A stretch of 64,000 nt of DNA from CAYUIG01 sp964444685 (GTDB taxonomy: Bacteria > Gemmatimonadota > Gemmatimonadetes > Longimicrobiales > RSA9): positions 15,389 to 79,388 of the forward strand of contig CAYUIG010000011.1 in the NCBI GenBank assembly GCA_964444685.1. The letters run 5' to 3'. Of the stretch, positions 51,997 to 59,848 are shown piece after piece. Made by a program: the position numbers and the translations under genes. The notes beneath the pieces were generated by a model. That model worked only from the letters and a program-made list of their open reading frames with translations, was not told the origin of the DNA and did no database searches. Each line of letters opens with the position of its first letter. Positions within the stretch are counted from its first letter, which is position 1.

Positions 51997-54900
51997 TCAG
52001 AAGTCGGCCCGCACGGCCAGGCTCACGGTGCGCAAGTGCGGATAAGCACCTTCCCGAATCCTGCGCTGCAGTGTGCCTATCTCCGGGTCCCATCCTGTGT
52101 ATGCCGTCCATGTGTAAATATTCCTCGCTGCCAGGCTCAGCTCGAGCCCGGTCATGCCGATCCTCTGGAGCACGTGCGGCGGTGTCAAAGCGTATGACAC
52201 GGCGAGTTCGCGCAGCTTCAGGTAAGATCCATCCTCGAGGAAATAGTCGACGTACGTATCGGAGATCAGCGAAGCGTAGTAGTCGACCGGCTTCTTGCGT
52301 TCCTCCGGTTTACCCAGCTGGTCGTAGTCCGCGTGGTAGTCGCGGTAGGCGAGCCGCTTCTCGTAGTTGTACACAGTTCCACCGAACGTGCCATCGAAGA
52401 GCGCGCCGATCGAGACCGGGCCGATTTCCAGGCGTGTGCCCAGCGCGAGGCTGAAGTCCGGATCCGAATTGCCGATTTCCGTTACCAGTGCAGCGCCCTC
52501 GTCATCGATGGCCGGAATAATCCTGCCCCACTGGTACGTACGTCCGTCTACGACGACTTCTGTGCCCCACAGCCCTTTCGATATGCCATCCTTCCAGCTG
52601 TTGCCTTCACCGACCGCGACCAAATAGCCATCGTCGTTGACTTGGAACTGGTTGTGCGATTGCGAATGTAGCGCGGAGAGATCACGATGGCTGCGCAGAA
52701 GTTTCCGCCCCTGGATACTCCCCATCGAGTATCCGGCACACCGGTAATAGACGTCTCGCGATGTTGAACCGGTTGGACGGTCCGTATAGCACGCGAACGG
52801 GAACTCGGTGAGCTCGTGACGTGTTCGGTCCCACGTCATGTTCATGGTCCAGCGCCGGCCGGGCCGCGAAATCAGAGAGGCCTCGAGCGTGGCTTCGTAC
52901 GTGGAACCCTCCAGTGTGCCCGCATTCTTCCACTGGTGTGTGTAGCCGATCACGCCCGGCAGCGGAATGGGAAGAAGTTGATCCTCCACTTTGCTCTGCG
53001 CGCGCGTCAACTGCAACGACACACGGTTCGCCAGGATCATGTCCAGACCGAACTCCGTTTCCGTCGCTTTCTCGGGTCGGAGGGATTCGTTTCCGAGCGT
53101 CTGCTTGCTCACCTGACCGCTGCTTGATGTCCACGTCTCGAAGCGGTCCGCGAAATTCGGACGTCCGCCAGCAGTACCAATCGAGAACCGCGGCTTGAAC
53201 TCCGTGATGATGTCGAACGGCCACCACTGTTCTTCCGCGAGGCGATAGGCAAGGCTCGCGCGGTAATACGTCTTCCACCGGTCAGCTGGACCGAAAAGCG
53301 AACTTCCATCGCGGCGCACCAGAACATCGCCAACAAACCTGCCCGCATAGTCGAACCCTGTGGCGGCAGAATAGCCTTCGGACCGGATCTGCTGGCTGCT
53401 CGATGAGAACTGGCGGTCGTTCGCGACGGCGAGGTTACGGACGCCCGAGACGGCCAGGTTGCGTCCGACGGTTGACGTCGATTCCCTGTCCTCCAGTTCG
53501 TAGAGTACCCGGAGGTGGTGACGGAGAGTCAGGCTGCCTAGGCGGTGCATCAGCCGCGCATTGAGCCCGCTCGTGAACGTCTCAGTCTGCGCCATGCGAC
53601 GGTCGATCCGTCCAAACAGACGCTCCTCCGACGCGTACTGCTCGAATCCGACCGGCCAGAACGCATCCGCCTCACGATCCGAACGGTCGACGCCGACGTT
53701 CCCCTCGAACCGCAACCACGGCGTGGGCGCGTATGAACCGGTCAGGCCGCCGATGAAGCGCGATGTGCGCGTCTCTGCTTCGTTGTAGAACTGATTGTAC
53801 AACGGATTGGATTGCTGAACGGTGCCCTCCGGAACGGCACGGTATTTCATGCCATCCTCGCCTGGAGCCGTCATGTCGAAGTCGGGCGGCATGAACGACA
53901 CGCCATAAAGCGGATTCGGGTCTGCCACTTCCTGCCGCTTCGTACGCGCGTAGTAGGCCGTCATCCCAAGGTTTAATGTGCTGTTGGCCCAGTGGTCGAG
54001 ATTGAGCCTGAAGTTCTGCCGAGTCAGTCCGTTGTTGTGGACGATGACACCTGTCTCTTCCGTCATTCCGGCCGACCCGTAGAAGCGCGTGTTGTCCGCG
54101 TTCTGCGACATCGTTATTGTCGTGGTCTGAAGTCTTCCAGGACGAATGAGAGCGTTGAAGTGGTCGAATGTCTGGCGATAGGGCTGGTCCGCGATTCGAT
54201 CGGCCTTGATCACGCGGTTGTTCACATCGACAACGGCTCCCGCCTCGTTAATGTAGTCTCCATTGGAGTTCGTGAGGTAGGGATGGTTGGTCGCGGTCGC
54301 CTTGAGTTGACGACGATCCGGCGGAACTTCTTCGCGCCCGATCTCCGTGTGCAGCGTGAAGTGGGTCTCACCGCGCGGGATGTGCGAGCCCGACTTCGTA
54401 CGGATCTGGATTACACCGGGCGCCGCGCGGGATCCGTACAGCGAAGCGGCCGCCGCGCCTTTCACGACCTCGATCGATTCGATGTCCATCGCGTCGAAGT
54501 CGCGCAGAGATGCCGTACCCAGCACCACGCCATCGACCACGATCATCGGAGAATTTTCCCGCATGATCGATGTGGGTGACCGCAGGAGAATGTCATAGTC
54601 GTCACCTGGCTGACCGCCGCCGCGCGCCATGCTCACGCCCGCGACTCGACCCTGGAGTGCGCCCAGTGCATCGAGCTGAGGTACTACGTTATCCTCGGCC
54701 GTGACCCGGCCCACGACGAACGGCGCCTTCACACCGCTCGTTGGATCCGTCAGACCCGTGACCACGATGTCCTGGAGACGAAGCGGCGTCGACTCGAGAC
54801 GGAACGTGACTTCGACCCGCTGCCCCGTCTGCACACGCACGTTGTCTCGACGGCCGGTGCCGTACCCGATGTACGTGGCCACCACCGTGTACGTGCCCGT

Positions 54901-55143
54901 CGGCACGTCAGCGATGATGTATCCGCCCGATTCGTTCGTGACCGTTTGGCGGTTGGTGCCGTCGAGATGGATTTGCACCGAGGCGAGTGGCTGGCCCGTT
55001 CCGGCATCGACAACGGTGCCGTGCACGACGCCCGCCTGCTGCTGGACCACGGTGAGGGCGGTCGCCGGCAAGGGTGTCATCGATTCGAGCGCACTCGATA
55101 GCGCCACGACGAGGAGCCCTCGGGCGATCAGGTCCGCATGCAT
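51997..55143 (-). CDS. SusC/RagA family TonB-linked outer membrane protein
   Basis: The 1048-residue protein begins with a signal peptide, a carboxypeptidase-like plug-side domain (GVVHGTVVDAGTGQPLASVQIHLDGTNRQTVTNESGGYIIADVPTGTYTVVATYIGY), the SusC linker (PLRLQDIVVTG), the TonB-dependent plug (LQGRVAGVSMARGGGQPGDD, VVKGAAAASLYGSRAAPGVI) and a 22-strand barrel to a final aromatic residue (VRADF). TonB drives uptake through it. It is the first gene of a minus-strand run to 43890. GGAGG precedes the ATG and an AT-rich promoter region lies upstream. Confidence 0.93.
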   Translation of the reverse strand: MHADLIARGLLVVALSSALESMTPLPATALTVVQQQAGVVHGTVVDAGTGQPLASVQIHLDGTNRQTVTNESGGYIIADVPTGTYTVVATYIGYGTGRRDNVRVQTGQRVEVTFRLESTPLRLQDIVVTGLTDPTSGVKAPFVVGRVTAEDNVVPQLDALGALQGRVAGVSMARGGGQPGDDYDILLRSPTSIMRENSPMIVVDGVVLGTASLRDFDAMDIESIEVVKGAAAASLYGSRAAPGVIQIRTKSGSHIPRGETHFTLHTEIGREEVPPDRRQLKATATNHPYLTNSNGDYINEAGAVVDVNNRVIKADRIADQPYRQTFDHFNALIRPGRLQTTTITMSQNADNTRFYGSAGMTEETGVIVHNNGLTRQNFRLNLDHWANSTLNLGMTAYYARTKRQEVADPNPLYGVSFMPPDFDMTAPGEDGMKYRAVPEGTVQQSNPLYNQFYNEAETRTSRFIGGLTGSYAPTPWLRFEGNVGVDRSDREADAFWPVGFEQYASEERLFGRIDRRMAQTETFTSGLNARLMHRLGSLTLRHHLRVLYELEDRESTSTVGRNLAVSGVRNLAVANDRQFSSSSQQIRSEGYSAATGFDYAGRFVGDVLVRRDGSSLFGPADRWKTYYRASLAYRLAEEQWWPFDIITEFKPRFSIGTAGGRPNFADRFETWTSSSGQVSKQTLGNESLRPEKATETEFGLDMILANRVSLQLTRAQSKVEDQLLPIPLPGVIGYTHQWKNAGTLEGSTYEATLEASLISRPGRRWTMNMTWDRTRHELTEFPFACYTDRPTGSTSRDVYYRCAGYSMGSIQGRKLLRSHRDLSALHSQSHNQFQVNDDGYLVAVGEGNSWKDGISKGLWGTEVVVDGRTYQWGRIIPAIDDEGAALVTEIGNSDPDFSLALGTRLEIGPVSIGALFDGTFGGTVYNYEKRLAYRDYHADYDQLGKPEERKKPVDYYASLISDTYVDYFLEDGSYLKLRELAVSYALTPPHVLQRIGMTGLELSLAARNIYTWTAYTGWDPEIGTLQRRIREGAYPHLRTVSLAVRADF

Positions 55144-55183
55144 TTCGTCCTCCGCGACGTAGGCATTCCTTGGTCCCCGGCAG

Positions 55184-55210
55184 GATATACCAATGATATC
55201 GAGAAGTCAA
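55184..55210 (-). promoter_or_regulatory. Candidate promoter of the SusCD operon
   Basis: On the minus strand TTGACT (55210-55205) and TATATC (55189-55184) lie 15 bases apart within a conspicuously AT-rich patch (about 55180-55245). The spacing is short. The -10 neighbourhood TTGGTATATCC resembles TGGTGATATAC at the GntR promoter, which may mark a shared regulator site. Confidence 0.4.
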
Positions 55211-55394
55211 TATCTGTAATATATCGCAAGTGTATAAGGACTGGAAGGGCGACGCGGCCGCTGCTGGCTGGCCGCCTAAGGTGAACTTGTGCAAGTAGTT
55301 AGCCGCTGCGCCATCCGTCGCGGGACGGCGCGGGCGCGAGCGGGATCCCTCGGCTGGGTCGACCAGGCCGCCGATCTGCCGGGCTCTCGACCGG

Positions 55395-55558
55395 AGGGAT
55401 CACCAAGACTCCTACGATCAGGTGTCGGACATCTACCTATCCATGCAAGGTCGTCTGCGATGCCGCCTGATATCACCGCCGTCATCGCGCAGATGGAGAT
55501 CCTCGCAGGTCCGGGCGAAGTGGTGGCCGCGCTGCTGCAACTGGGCTCCGGCTCCTGA
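55395..55558 (+). pseudogene. 3' remnant of an unidentified gene, frameshifted, with its terminator
   Basis: Plus-strand codons read HQDSYDQVSDIYLSMQGRL, then after a frame change near 55455 continue PPDITAVIAQMEILAGPGEVVAALLQLGSGS to a stop at 55558. A perfect hairpin follows 7 bases later, as expected for the end of a real transcription unit. The N-terminal part is missing. I do not recognise the family. Confidence 0.4.
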
Positions 55559-55565
55559 ACGATGA

Positions 55566-55598
55566 ACGGGCTGGTGCGCCTCGTGTGCACCAGCCCGT
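55566..55598 (+). terminator. Perfect 12-bp hairpin
   Basis: ACGGGCTGGTGC (55566-55577) and GCACCAGCCCGT (55587-55598) pair exactly around a 9-base loop. It sits 7 bases after the plus-strand remnant's stop and 30 bases before the end of the next minus-strand remnant, so it may have served both. No T-run. Confidence 0.65.
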
Positions 55599-55627
55599 CT
55601 CCATCATGGCTATTCGGAACGGCGAAA

Positions 55628-55904
55628 TCAGGGCCGTCGGATCAGCACGACCGCGAGGGTCCCTGTATCAGAGCCTCAAAGCGTACTGAGCCGCACGCTC
55701 GATGACACCCATCCACGGCGTCGGTTCGTTGACGACCACGGCCGACAGGTACGGGAACCCGGCGATCGCGAGGGCCGTTACCAGGACGATCGTGACGACC
55801 GTGTAGGTCCTGAACCATCCACGGAATGCAACGGCGCCCAGTTCGACCGCCACGGAAACGAGCGGATTGATCGCCAGGAGCCTGTGCATCAGGCCGGTGG
55901 ATGT
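55628..55904 (-). pseudogene. C-terminal fragment of a DUF998 membrane protein, frameshifted
   Basis: The minus strand reads TGLMHRLLAINPLVSVAVEL, then FRTYTVVTIVLVTALAIAGF and the DUF998 hallmark PTPWMGVIERAAQYAL. The last membrane segment and stop (GTLAVVLIRRP, stop at 55628) are only reachable in another frame after about 55675. The N-terminal spans are absent, and the frame continues upstream into an unrelated remnant, so this is a junction of two decayed genes. Confidence 0.55.
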
Positions 55905-56329
55905 CGGCTCGACAGGCACATGTGCATCGGGACCACCGTAGAGCATCCGAAAGAAGTACACAGCCGCCACGAGCCTGTCGGAAATCGGACGGTTGGGGTT
56001 GGCCATATGCACGAGCTTCGACGCGAAAGAGATTGAAGCGCGCCGTCCTCGTTCGGTCCGTGGAGCTCCCTGACCACCGTTTCAAGATTGATGTCCCGAT
56101 TCGCCTTCTCACGCTCAAGAATGCGGAAGTACCGGTCGTTCCATTCGGGGCTTGGCCGCGCGGCATTCACCACTCAGAAGCGGCGGTACCATTTCTGGAA
56201 CGAGTCGTCCCGCGATACGTCCAGTCGGTGAAATCGAGCGGTCAACTGCGCGTAATCTCGAACGCCCCCGGAAAACCGCCTCTCCTGCAGCAGTTCATCG
56301 ATGCTCGACGCGATCATCCTGTATAGCAT
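55905..56329 (-). pseudogene. Decayed hypothetical gene with nonsense codon and frameshift
   Basis: Starting MLYRMIASSIDELLQERRFSG near 56329, the frame runs to FQKWYRRF, hits TGA at 56176-56174, continues in the same frame VVNAARPSPEWNDRYFRILE and so on to ELHGPNEDGALQS, then loses one base near 56033 and continues FASKLVHMANPNRPISDRLV. The SKLvHM-NP-xPIsD pattern recalls a family of uncharacterised proteins with a SKxLHF..P..xPIxD core. Two independent lesions make a functional product unlikely. Confidence 0.55.
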
Positions 56330-56460
56330 TGTCGATCCTGAAGCGGCTGTGCTATTCATGGAGTCTAGCCCGAGCCAAGCTGTGAGCCTCCGATGTCGAG
56401 CGCAACGGAGGCCGGATCGCCCGCAGGCCCGCGATACTCGAGGCTTGATCCAGCAATGCG

Positions 56461-56958
56461 CTAACCCAATACCTGCGGATTGAGTTGCCAGATGGCGTAA
56501 TTGAGTGCGGCTGCGAAGCTGACCCAGAGCAGGTATGGAATGAGCAAGAGCCCCGCAAGCGGCCTGATACGCCAGAAGAACAGAAGCGTTGCGATGATGA
56601 GCACCCAAAGCAGGATGATGTTCGCGAAGGCCGCTGCGCCGAGCTGCCAGCCGAAGAACAGCCAGCTCCAGAGGGCGTTGACCGCGAGCTGAACCAGAAA
56701 TAGAGCGAGGGCGGTACGCGCAGCTTGAAATCCTCCGACACGCCAGATGATCCATGCGGCGATGCCCATCAGCGTGTACAGCGCCGTCCAGACGGGGCCG
56801 AAAAGGCCGGGTGGCGGCGCCCACTCGGGGCGAACCAGCTGCGTGTAGAACGAGCCAGCACCAACGGACGCGGCGCCACCGATGGCTGCGGCGATGATGC
56901 TGACACCAAGCCATGCAACGAACCCGCCGATCTGCTTGTTTCTCGACACAGTCATCAT
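56461..56958 (-). CDS. tspO: TspO/MBR family protein (tryptophan-rich sensory protein)
   Basis: The 165-residue protein has five spans and the family's aromatic signature: QLVRPEWAPPPGLFGPVWTALYTLMGIAAWIIWR, VQLAVNALWSWLFFGW and PYLLWVSFAAALNYAIWQLNP. TspO binds porphyrins and other hydrophobic ligands in the outer or cytoplasmic membrane and modulates stress and tetrapyrrole responses. It is intact while its neighbours on both sides are remnants. The first of two ATG codons is used. Confidence 0.93.
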   Translation of the reverse strand: MMTVSRNKQIGGFVAWLGVSIIAAAIGGAASVGAGSFYTQLVRPEWAPPPGLFGPVWTALYTLMGIAAWIIWRVGGFQAARTALALFLVQLAVNALWSWLFFGWQLGAAAFANIILLWVLIIATLLFFWRIRPLAGLLLIPYLLWVSFAAALNYAIWQLNPQVLG

Positions 56959-56982
56959 TCACCTTGGACGGCTGAGGCCGGG

Positions 56983-57521
56983 CTATTGATAAGCGTAACC
57001 TTGATCCCACGACCGTCGAGGGTCGTGATTACGCAGATCGACGCCATGAGTGGCCCAGGCCTTGAGGGGGAAGAGCACGTTGAGCCAGCCTGCATGCACT
57101 TCATTCCACATCTTACTCTGACACCCTCGTGAGTAAGAAGCAGGTCCGTGCCCCCGGCGTCGTCCGGACGCAGGACGAATCGGGCGGGACCGTCGAAGTA
57201 CTCGATGGCCCACACGTGCGGCGGCCGGCGCTCGAGCACCTTCGATCCATGGGTGTAGCCGTTGATGAACCGGAATTCGATAACGCCATCGCGCTCAGAC
57301 GCTGACTCGGCCCAGAAGGAGGCTCGGCCCGCATCCGAGTCGAGAAGGCCGAGCGAGCATGCGCGGGCCGATGTCCTCTGCATCGTGAAACGCGAACACG
57401 AAATCCGGCCAATTCTCTCACGTCAAAACGCGATGCGATCCGGACTGCCGCTTGATCGACCAACCAATCCGAAGTAGCGCGGCGAGGACTCGCGGAGCGC
57501 CAATACTCGACCACGAACTCA
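56983..57521 (-). pseudogene. Decayed SRPBCC (AHSA1-like) gene
   Basis: Pieces of one protein are spread over three frames: HEFVVEYWRSASP near 57520, ENWPDFVFAFHDAEDIGPRM near 57400, then DSDAGRASFWAESASERDGV to LLLTHEGV, and after about 57125 another frame gives WNEVHAGWLNVLFPLKAW and VDLRNHDPRRSWDQGY to a stop at 56983. The end is the usual C-terminus of small SRPBCC proteins. At least three frameshifts. Confidence 0.6.
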
Positions 57522-57725
57522 TGCCGCAGCGAACGTGATCGTCGCGAACTCGGGGCTGAGTTCTCCATGCTCGAGGCGGTCGGCGACGACACGCAGCGCC
57601 AAGGCTTGGACCCGGGCGGTGGCCTCGACCCGAGTAGTGCCGTAGGCCATCACGCCCGGAAGGTCGGTGACCTCGGCGATCCAGCGCCCGTCCGCTTCCA
57701 GCTCGATCTCAATGGAATACGTCAT
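57519..57725 (-). CDS. HicB-family antitoxin-like protein (DUF1902)
   Basis: The 68-residue protein, MTYSIEIELEADGRWIAEVTDLPGVMAYGTTRVEATARVQALALRVVADRLEHGE and so on, has the partial-RNase-H HicB fold (strand, ADGRWIAEVTDLPG turn, long helix). HicB neutralises the HicA mRNA interferase; no HicA was found on either side. Its ATG lies within the core of the attC site at 57722-57812, so it is the first gene after that site, as a cassette gene should be. No second attC was found downstream of it. Confidence 0.8.
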   Translation of the reverse strand: MTYSIEIELEADGRWIAEVTDLPGVMAYGTTRVEATARVQALALRVVADRLEHGELSPEFATITFAAA

Positions 57726-57812
57726 AACGCATCTGAGGTAAGCTGCGCGGCCCGTGCTGCCTCGGCCAGATCTCCGTGCCCGGTCCGCGTCAGCTTCACC
57801 GCGCCGTTATGC
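57722..57812 (-). other. Integron attC site A
   Basis: Read on the minus strand it starts GCATAAC, then CGGTGAAGCTGACGCGG, a variable centre, CCGCGCAGCTTACC and a terminal GCGTTATGA core. The inner arms GGTGAAGCTGACGCGG and CCGCGCAGCTTACC pair except for one unpaired G and one unpaired A in the first arm, the extrahelical bases that define attC. Nearly identical to the site at 63788-63876. Confidence 0.85.
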
Positions 57813-57866
57813 TGAGCCTACGTGGAGCCGGAAGCGGCTGCCTTGACTTGCCACCGCCTCTTCGTG

Positions 57867-57882
57867 ATCTTACTGGTAAGAT
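57867..57882 (+). promoter_or_regulatory. Palindromic operator of the AbrB-PIN toxin-antitoxin pair
   Basis: ATCTTAC-TG-GTAAGAT has perfect 7-base arms. It lies 11 bases before the antitoxin ATG, directly ahead of the ribosome site AAGGAG (57883-57888), and downstream of a TTGACT (57843-57848). AbrB-type antitoxins bind such palindromes to repress their own operon. Confidence 0.7.
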
Positions 57883-57893
57883 AAGGAGCTGCC

Positions 57894-58157
57894 ATGACTG
57901 ATCCAGCTACCACGAAGCTGTCCTCCAAGGGGCAGGTCGTCATTCCCGAGGAGGTCAGGAACCGCCTCGGCCTCAAGCCCGGCGCCCAGTTCGTTGTCGT
58001 CGGAGATCGCGACGTGGTCATTCTGAAGCTGATCCAGACCCCGGACATGTCCGAATTCGATGACCTCGTCCGACGGGCTCGAAAGGCGGCCAAGGAAGCC
58101 GGCAAGAAGGCCCGGGACGTCGACACCGCGATTCGCACGGTACGAAGCCGCAAGTGA
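57894..58157 (+). CDS. AbrB/MazE-type antitoxin (SpoVT-AbrB domain)
   Basis: The 87-residue protein begins TKLSSKGQVVIPEEVRNRLGLKPGAQFVVVGDRDVVILKLI, the SpoVT/AbrB swapped-hairpin DNA-binding domain, followed by a Lys/Arg-rich helix (FDDLVRRARKAAKEAGKKARDVDTAIRTVRSRK) that normally wraps the toxin. It is paired with a PIN-domain toxin whose GTG overlaps its stop (GTGA). A palindromic operator and AAGGAG precede it. It reads against the polarity of the surrounding integron cassettes, so it must use its own promoter. Confidence 0.93.
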   Translation: MTDPATTKLSSKGQVVIPEEVRNRLGLKPGAQFVVVGDRDVVILKLIQTPDMSEFDDLVRRARKAAKEAGKKARDVDTAIRTVRSRK

Positions 58158-58570
58158 GGGCGGTCCTCGACACGAACGTTGTCCTCTCCGGCTTTTTCTT
58201 CGGAGGCCTGCCGGGCCAGATCCTCGACGCGTGGCGCGACGCCCGATTCACCCTCGTACTCTCCGCCGCGATCCTCGGCGAGTACCGCGAGGCGGGCGGC
58301 GGAATTCGAGTCCACATATGGAGGGTCTGACTTCGAAGGCCTTGTCGCGCTCCTCGTGGTGAGCGCCGAGATCGTGGACGCGCCTGCGCAGCTTCCTCAG
58401 CCCGTTGCAAAGACGCCGACGACGACAAGTTCTTGGCGTGCGCACTCGCGGCCGGGGTCCGCTTGGTGGTTTCGGGCGACAAGCTGCTTCGTGCCGTGTC
58501 CGGATGGGGCGGAATCACGGTTGTCTCCCCGAGGCAGTTCATCGAGCAGTACTTGGCCGGCTCAGCATAA
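58154..58570 (+). pseudogene. PIN-domain toxin with two compensating frameshifts
   Basis: From GTG 58154 the frame reads MRAVLDTNVVLSGFFFGGLPGQILDAWR and LSAAILGEYREAG (first acidic residues of the PIN site), then shifts near 58290; the middle (AEFESTYGGSDFEGLVALL, EIVDAPAQLP) is in another frame until about 58405, where the original frame returns with CKDADDDKFLACALAAGVRLVVSGD and ends GSA at TAA 58568-58570. All catalytic segments are recognisable, so the lesions are recent or are sequencing errors. A PIN toxin would cleave RNA. The stop lies within attC site B. Confidence 0.8.
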
Positions 58571-58686
58571 CGCCCAGAGGTAAGCTGCGGGCCTGTCCAT
58601 GCTCAGGCCGCTGGCCCTGCGATGCGAACCCCTAGGTGCTACTACGCCGCCTAGCATGCCCGTCAGCTTCACCACCTACGTTATGC
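58565..58686 (-). other. Integron attC site B
   Basis: On the minus strand: GCATAAC core, GGTGGTGAAGCTGACGGGC, a central segment, GCCCGCAGCTTACC and GGGCGTTATGC. Arms GGTGAAGCTGACGGGC and GCCCGCAGCTTACC pair except for the two extra bases (G, A) in the first. The stop of the SIR2-like gene (58676) and that of the PIN gene (58570) both fall inside it. Confidence 0.85.
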
Positions 58687-59695
58687 CGCCGCTGAACAAT
58701 GACTCAGCTTGGTAGAACCGTACACGGCTCTTGCCCAAAACCACCTTAAGACGGTCAACCTCCGCCTGTAGTTCGGCTCCCGAGCGCTCGCCTACGTAAA
58801 CCGATGCGACAATCAGTGTCGTCGGCATTAGGGCATCGATGATGTGCTGATCCTGGCCGCTGAACGAAAAACCGAATGCCACGATGCGCTTCCTAGGCCT
58901 CTTGAGATGGTCATACGCGAAGCCCAGATACCGGTTCCGAGCTAAGGCCAAGCGTTTTAAGTCTGATCTTCCCTCGCTGACAAAGATCGGGATTCTACCG
59001 TCGCGGATTTTCTGCGAGATCGTCTCAATCAGCTCGGTGTCTGAAGACCTGACCTTTAGATCGTCAGCACCGCCCTGAAACAGAAACAGAGCTCCGTGCA
59101 CATAGTAGACATGCTTGTAATGCGACAGGTTCTGGAAGTCCTTGTGCCTGAGCCATTCGGAATCATGAATCTCCCAGAAGTAGTCGTTGTACGGGTGCCC
59201 CTCGCCACTCTCTGCCCACCAGTCCTTCCGCAGCATTATAACATGGTATAGGAGAGCGTCGTAGTTCGTTGTAAAGATGTCCCCAAAGCTGTCAAAGGCC
59301 CGGGCGTAGCTTTCCATTACGGGCCACGGCAAGGCGTCCTTTCGAGGGTGTACATGCTCCACCACGTTGATTAGCCCGCTACGTAAGAACTCCGTGGCCC
59401 TCACAATCCTCGAGGGGTCCTCACCAAGAGCGATGGCGACGCGCTGAGCGGATGCAAATTCCCCGAGAATCTCCTCGAAGTTCGAGGTACCGAAGCGAAG
59501 GAAAACTTCGCGCGTCGACGGCTTGCACGTTCCGATGAACTGATCGAACAGGGAAGGATATGCAAACTTGCGGTGAAGGCTGATCGAGAACCCGTTGCCT
59601 AGAAGTATGTCGGCACCGTGATTCTCTTCCGCTATATCCTCCCACTGTCGAATGCCGATTCTTTGCAGCTCCCTAGCGCTTAGTTGACTTGTCAA
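58676..59695 (-). CDS. SIR2-like protein, DUF4917 type
   Basis: The 339-residue protein has a nucleotide-binding opening ADILLGNGFSISL (30-40), a FEEILGEFASAQRVA helix, DIFTTNYDALLYH (139-151) and VYYVHGALFLFQGG (197-209, His200), then a Rossmann-type ending RKRIVAFGFSFSGQDQHIIDAL. This TTNYD and HG order is that of SIR2-family NAD-consuming domains, and the whole fits DUF4917. Such proteins are found in antiphage systems that deplete NAD. Starts at TTG 59695, 27 bases after the attC core; stop TAG inside attC site B. One-gene cassette. Confidence 0.75.
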   Translation of the reverse strand: MTSQLSARELQRIGIRQWEDIAEENHGADILLGNGFSISLHRKFAYPSLFDQFIGTCKPSTREVFLRFGTSNFEEILGEFASAQRVAIALGEDPSRIVRATEFLRSGLINVVEHVHPRKDALPWPVMESYARAFDSFGDIFTTNYDALLYHVIMLRKDWWAESGEGHPYNDYFWEIHDSEWLRHKDFQNLSHYKHVYYVHGALFLFQGGADDLKVRSSDTELIETISQKIRDGRIPIFVSEGRSDLKRLALARNRYLGFAYDHLKRPRKRIVAFGFSFSGQDQHIIDALMPTTLIVASVYVGERSGAELQAEVDRLKVVLGKSRVRFYQAESLFSGGIT

Positions 59696-59721
59696 TGTTC
59701 TGGTTGGTTCAGGTTATGGCG

Positions 59722-59848
59722 GCATAACCGCCACGCATTTCAGTTGCACGCCAGTACAGGCGCATTTGAAACGTGTCGAGCCCTCACCTCAGCCGGGCGC
59801 GCGTACCTCAGGGCGAGTCTGCGTGTCAACTGCAAATGCTTGTTAGCC
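59722..59848 (-). other. Integron attC site C (divergent stem)
   Basis: On the minus strand: GGCTAAC core, GCATTTGCAGTTGACACGC, a GC-rich centre, GCGTGCAACTGAAATGC and GGCGGTTATGC. The arms pair with the same two extra bases (G, A) in the first arm as at the other sites, but the stem sequence (GCATTT-CAGTTG) is different from the AAGCTG stem of sites A, B, D and E. The stop codon TAA of the SIR2 gene lies in its first core. Confidence 0.85.

Noticed and set aside
57300..57725. Complete HicAB module
   Set aside because: No HicA-like frame was found on either side of the HicB gene; the adjacent sequence is an SRPBCC remnant.
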